Made by a program: the position numbers and the translations under genes. From contig PWOG01000333.1 of assembly GCA_003557565.1 (NCBI GenBank), positions 1-7,683 on the forward strand: a stretch of 7,683 nucleotides of DNA. The letters are read 5' to 3'. This DNA comes from Desulfobulbaceae bacterium (lineage in GTDB: Bacteria > Desulfobacterota > Desulfobulbia > Desulfobulbales > Desulfurivibrionaceae). A model generated the notes under the pieces. The model was not told the origin of the DNA. It ran no database searches and saw only the letters and a list, made by a program, of their open reading frames with translations. Shown in pieces: positions 5,587 through 7,683 of this stretch (the first letter of the stretch is position 1; each line of letters begins with the position of its first letter).

Positions 5587-7077
5587 TCAGTCCTCGCTGG
5601 TGACCCGCAGTACTTCCGTCACCGTGGTATCGCCGTCGATGATCCGGCGCCAGCCGTCATAGCGCATATCGGGGGTCTGGGTCCGGACGTAGCGTTCGAT
5701 TTCATACTGGCCGGCCTGGTTATGGATCATCTCCTGCAAGTGATGATCGGCGACGATCAGTTCATAGATTCCGGTCCGGCCGGCAAAACCCTGTTTGTGG
5801 CAGTGCTCGCAGCCCGTCGGCCGGTAGAAGGTGGGCAGGTTGTTGATATCGGCCTCGACGCCGAGGTCGGCCATCTCAGCGGGGGTGGCGGTGTAGGGCT
5901 CCTTGCAGTGGGGGCACAGCACCCGGACCAGACGCTGGGCCAGGACCCCCACCAGAGTGGAGGAGAGCAGGAAGGGTTCAACCCCCATGTCCCGGAGCCG
6001 GGTCACCGCCCCCACGGCGGTGTTGGTGTGCAGGGTGGAAATCACCAGGTGGCCGGTAAGGCTGGCCTGGACGGCGATCTCGGCGGTTTCCAGATCCCGG
6101 ATCTCGCCCACCATGACCACGTCCGGATCCTGCCGGAGAATGGCCCGCAACCCCCGGGCAAAGGTCATTTCCACCTTGGGGTTGACCTGGGTCTGGCCGA
6201 TGCCGTCGAGATAGTACTCGATGGGATCCTCCACGGTCATGATATTGCGGCTGCTCTCGTTGAGCCGGGTGAGCGCCGCGTACAACGTGGTGGTCTTGCC
6301 GCTGCCGGTGGGGCCGGTAACCAGAATGATCCCGTTGGGGCGGTGGATTATCCTGTCCATCCGGGCCATGGACTCCGGGGCCATCCCCAGTTGCTCCAGG
6401 TCCAGCCGGCCCGCCTGTTTGTCCAGCAGCCGCAGCACCACCCGCTCCCCGTAACCCGAGGGGATGGTGGAGACCCGGACATCCACCGGCCGGCCGGCGA
6501 TCTTGAGCGAGATCCGGCCGTCCTGGGGCAGCCGTTTTTCGGCGATGTCCAGCCGGGCCATGACCTTGAGCCGGGAAATCACCAGCGGGGCCACCAGACG
6601 GCTGGGCTGCATGATCTCCTGGAGCATGCCGTCCACCCGGATACGGACCCGGAGCCGGTTCTCAAAGGGCTCGATATGAATATCGGAAGCGTTTTCCTTG
6701 ACCGCCTGGGTGAGCAGGCCGTTGATCAGGCGGATGATGGGGGCGTCATCCTGGCTCTCCAGCAGATCCTCGGGCTCGGCCAGTTGCTGGGCGATTGAGT
6801 CCAGATCAAACTCGTCGCCGAACTCACCGGAGTTGAGCAGATCCTGGCTGGAGCCGCTTTCGTAGGTCTCCTGGAGCAGGGTTTCGTAGCGCTCGGGGCT
6901 GACCCGCTCCACCTTGAGGGGCAAGCCGATAAAGCGGCGCAACTCGGCCAGGGCCGCCGGGGTGGCGCCGTCGCGGCTGACCACCCGGGCGGTGCCGTGA
7001 TCGATTTCGGCCACCAAAACCCCCTGCCGTTTGGCAAAGGAAAAGGAGGGCCGTTTACTGAGGGCTGTTTCACTCAA
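5587..7077 (-). CDS. gspE: T2SS assembly ATPase GspE
   Basis: GspE is the cytoplasmic hexameric ATPase that powers pseudopilus assembly through GspL and GspF. The 496-residue protein carries the whole family set. The N-terminal domain covers about 1-105 and the N2/PAS-like domain about 112-220 (SDIHIEPFENRLRVRIRVDG at 131-150). Walker A is GPTGSGKT (255-262), the Asp box starts at EDPIEYY (283-289), and the Walker B region is DPDVVMVGEIRD (317-328). The His box is SLTGHLVISTLHTN (339-352), and the zinc-binding tetracysteine is C388/C391 with C423/C426. Nothing catalytic is missing. The start is a TTG (7075-7077), 6 bases after the gspD stop, with AGGAAGAG 9 nt upstream; no better ATG or GTG lies nearby, and the N-terminus then aligns naturally with other GspE proteins (PSFSFAKRQGVLVAE). 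Confidence 0.98.
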   Translation of the reverse strand: MSETALSKRPSFSFAKRQGVLVAEIDHGTARVVSRDGATPAALAELRRFIGLPLKVERVSPERYETLLQETYESGSSQDLLNSGEFGDEFDLDSIAQQLAEPEDLLESQDDAPIIRLINGLLTQAVKENASDIHIEPFENRLRVRIRVDGMLQEIMQPSRLVAPLVISRLKVMARLDIAEKRLPQDGRISLKIAGRPVDVRVSTIPSGYGERVVLRLLDKQAGRLDLEQLGMAPESMARMDRIIHRPNGIILVTGPTGSGKTTTLYAALTRLNESSRNIMTVEDPIEYYLDGIGQTQVNPKVEMTFARGLRAILRQDPDVVMVGEIRDLETAEIAVQASLTGHLVISTLHTNTAVGAVTRLRDMGVEPFLLSSTLVGVLAQRLVRVLCPHCKEPYTATPAEMADLGVEADINNLPTFYRPTGCEHCHKQGFAGRTGIYELIVADHHLQEMIHNQAGQYEIERYVRTQTPDMRYDGWRRIIDGDTTVTEVLRVTSED

Positions 7078-7083
7078 GGTTGG

Positions 7084-7683
7084 CTACTCTTCCTGCTCCA
7101 GTGACTCCAGGGGTACAGGGGACACCACGTCGTCTTCAAACTCCGGGGGCTCCGGCGAATCGGCCGACGGTTCATGGGGATGGGAGTACTGCTCTTCAAA
7201 GGCCTCGAACTCCTCGAGCACCGGTTGACGCTCACCGGGCATCAGTCTGATTCCACGTTCATCACGCTCCAGTTGCTGCTGGCGCATCATCTCGTACTGC
7301 TCCCGGGTAATCCGGCCGCCCACCTCATGATCATCCCGCAAAATGACCGGCCGCAGGAAGACCATCAGGTTGCGCTTGGACCGCTCGCTGTGGGTATGGC
7401 GAAAGAGCGCCCCCAGCAGGGGAATATCGCCCAGCAGGGGCACCTTGGACACCGACTCCTGGACATCGTCGCTGATCAGCCCGCCCAGGACCAGCACCCT
7501 GCCGTCTTCCACCAGGACGCTGGTATTGATATTGCGGGTATTGGTGGTCAGCCCGGCCTCGAGATCGTCGCGGTCGACACTGGAGACCTCCTGCTGGATC
7601 TCCAGACGGACCACGTCGCCCTCGGTGACCTGGGGCTTGACCCGCAGCTTGATCCCCACATCCCGGCGCTCCACGGTCTGGAA
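7084..7683 (-). CDS. gspD: T2SS secretin GspD, C-terminal part (cut by window edge)
   Basis: These are the last 199 codons of the outer-membrane secretin; the frame is open to the window edge and begins FQTVERRDVGIKLRVKPQV. The end of the secretin domain is unmistakable: TTNTRNINTSVLVEDGRVLV, then LGGLISDD, and the signature VPLLGDIPLLGALFR followed by LMVFLRPVIL (roughly residues 46-115 of the fragment). An S-domain-like segment follows (YEMMRQQQLERDERGIRLMP), the region that in other secretins binds the pilotin. The last 35 or so residues form a very acidic, Ser/Pro/Glu-rich tail (for example SADSPEPPEFEDD) that looks disordered and is not typical of the family. The stop TAG lies 6 bases from gspE, so the two genes are probably coupled. 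Confidence 0.97.
   Translation of the reverse strand, partial: FQTVERRDVGIKLRVKPQVTEGDVVRLEIQQEVSSVDRDDLEAGLTTNTRNINTSVLVEDGRVLVLGGLISDDVQESVSKVPLLGDIPLLGALFRHTHSERSKRNLMVFLRPVILRDDHEVGGRITREQYEMMRQQQLERDERGIRLMPGERQPVLEEFEAFEEQYSHPHEPSADSPEPPEFEDDVVSPVPLESLEQEE
7087..7094 (-). promoter_or_regulatory. Ribosome binding site of gspE
   Basis: AGGAAGAG lies within the final codons of gspD, 9 nt before the TTG start of gspE. It is the main reason for accepting a TTG start there. Confidence 0.6.

Noticed and set aside
4098..6798. Very long open frames on the + strand opposite gspE and gspF (about 500 codons each)
   Set aside because: They lie antisense to highly conserved genes, have His/Gln/Gly-rich compositions typical of complement frames in GC-rich DNA, and show no recognisable domain.

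Overview
The window is a GC-rich stretch that lies almost entirely inside a type II secretion system (T2SS, gsp) operon read on the minus strand. Both ends are cut: gspD loses its 5' part at the right edge and gspM loses its 3' part at the left edge. The proteins look like a Gram-negative, probably deltaproteobacterial/Desulfobacterota-type system, possibly close to Desulfurivibrio or the Desulfobulbales. That placement rests on base composition and the style of the genes, and is weak.

In transcription order (right to left) the genes are gspD (outer-membrane secretin, C-terminal third only), gspE (assembly ATPase), gspF (inner-membrane platform), gspI, gspJ and gspK (minor pseudopilins), gspL (platform/ATPase anchor) and gspM (N-terminal 77 residues only). 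gspD, gspE and gspF are packed within a few bases of each other with good ribosome binding sites. The canonical gspG (major pseudopilin) and gspH are absent from their usual place between gspF and gspI. That 154-base gap holds a palindromic repeat and nothing else. No promoter or convincing terminator is visible, so transcription presumably enters from upstream of gspD.

The unexpected content is a family of about 110-bp imperfect palindromes. Five copies (called A to E here) lie in the gspF-to-gspM half, and none lies in or between gspD, gspE and gspF. Three copies (A, D, E) are intergenic; A and E abut the stop codons of gspL and gspJ. The other two (C, B) lie inside the open reading frames of gspJ and gspK, in frame, exactly between the start codon and the prepilin-peptidase cleavage site. 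These two pseudopilins therefore have predicted leader peptides of about 57 and 59 residues, most of them encoded by the repeat in the same frame (core peptide RSAVPQI...GAA). The leader is discarded on processing, so it is a plausible safe landing site for an in-frame element. Paired arm changes between copies suggest that the hairpin is maintained. This resembles in concept the protein-coding palindromic elements known from Rickettsia, but in an unrelated sequence family and in a secretion-pilus operon.

The gene products form one machine. GspE and GspF, with GspL and GspM, drive assembly of the pseudopilus. GspI, GspJ and GspK form its tip. The GspD secretin is the outer-membrane exit channel.
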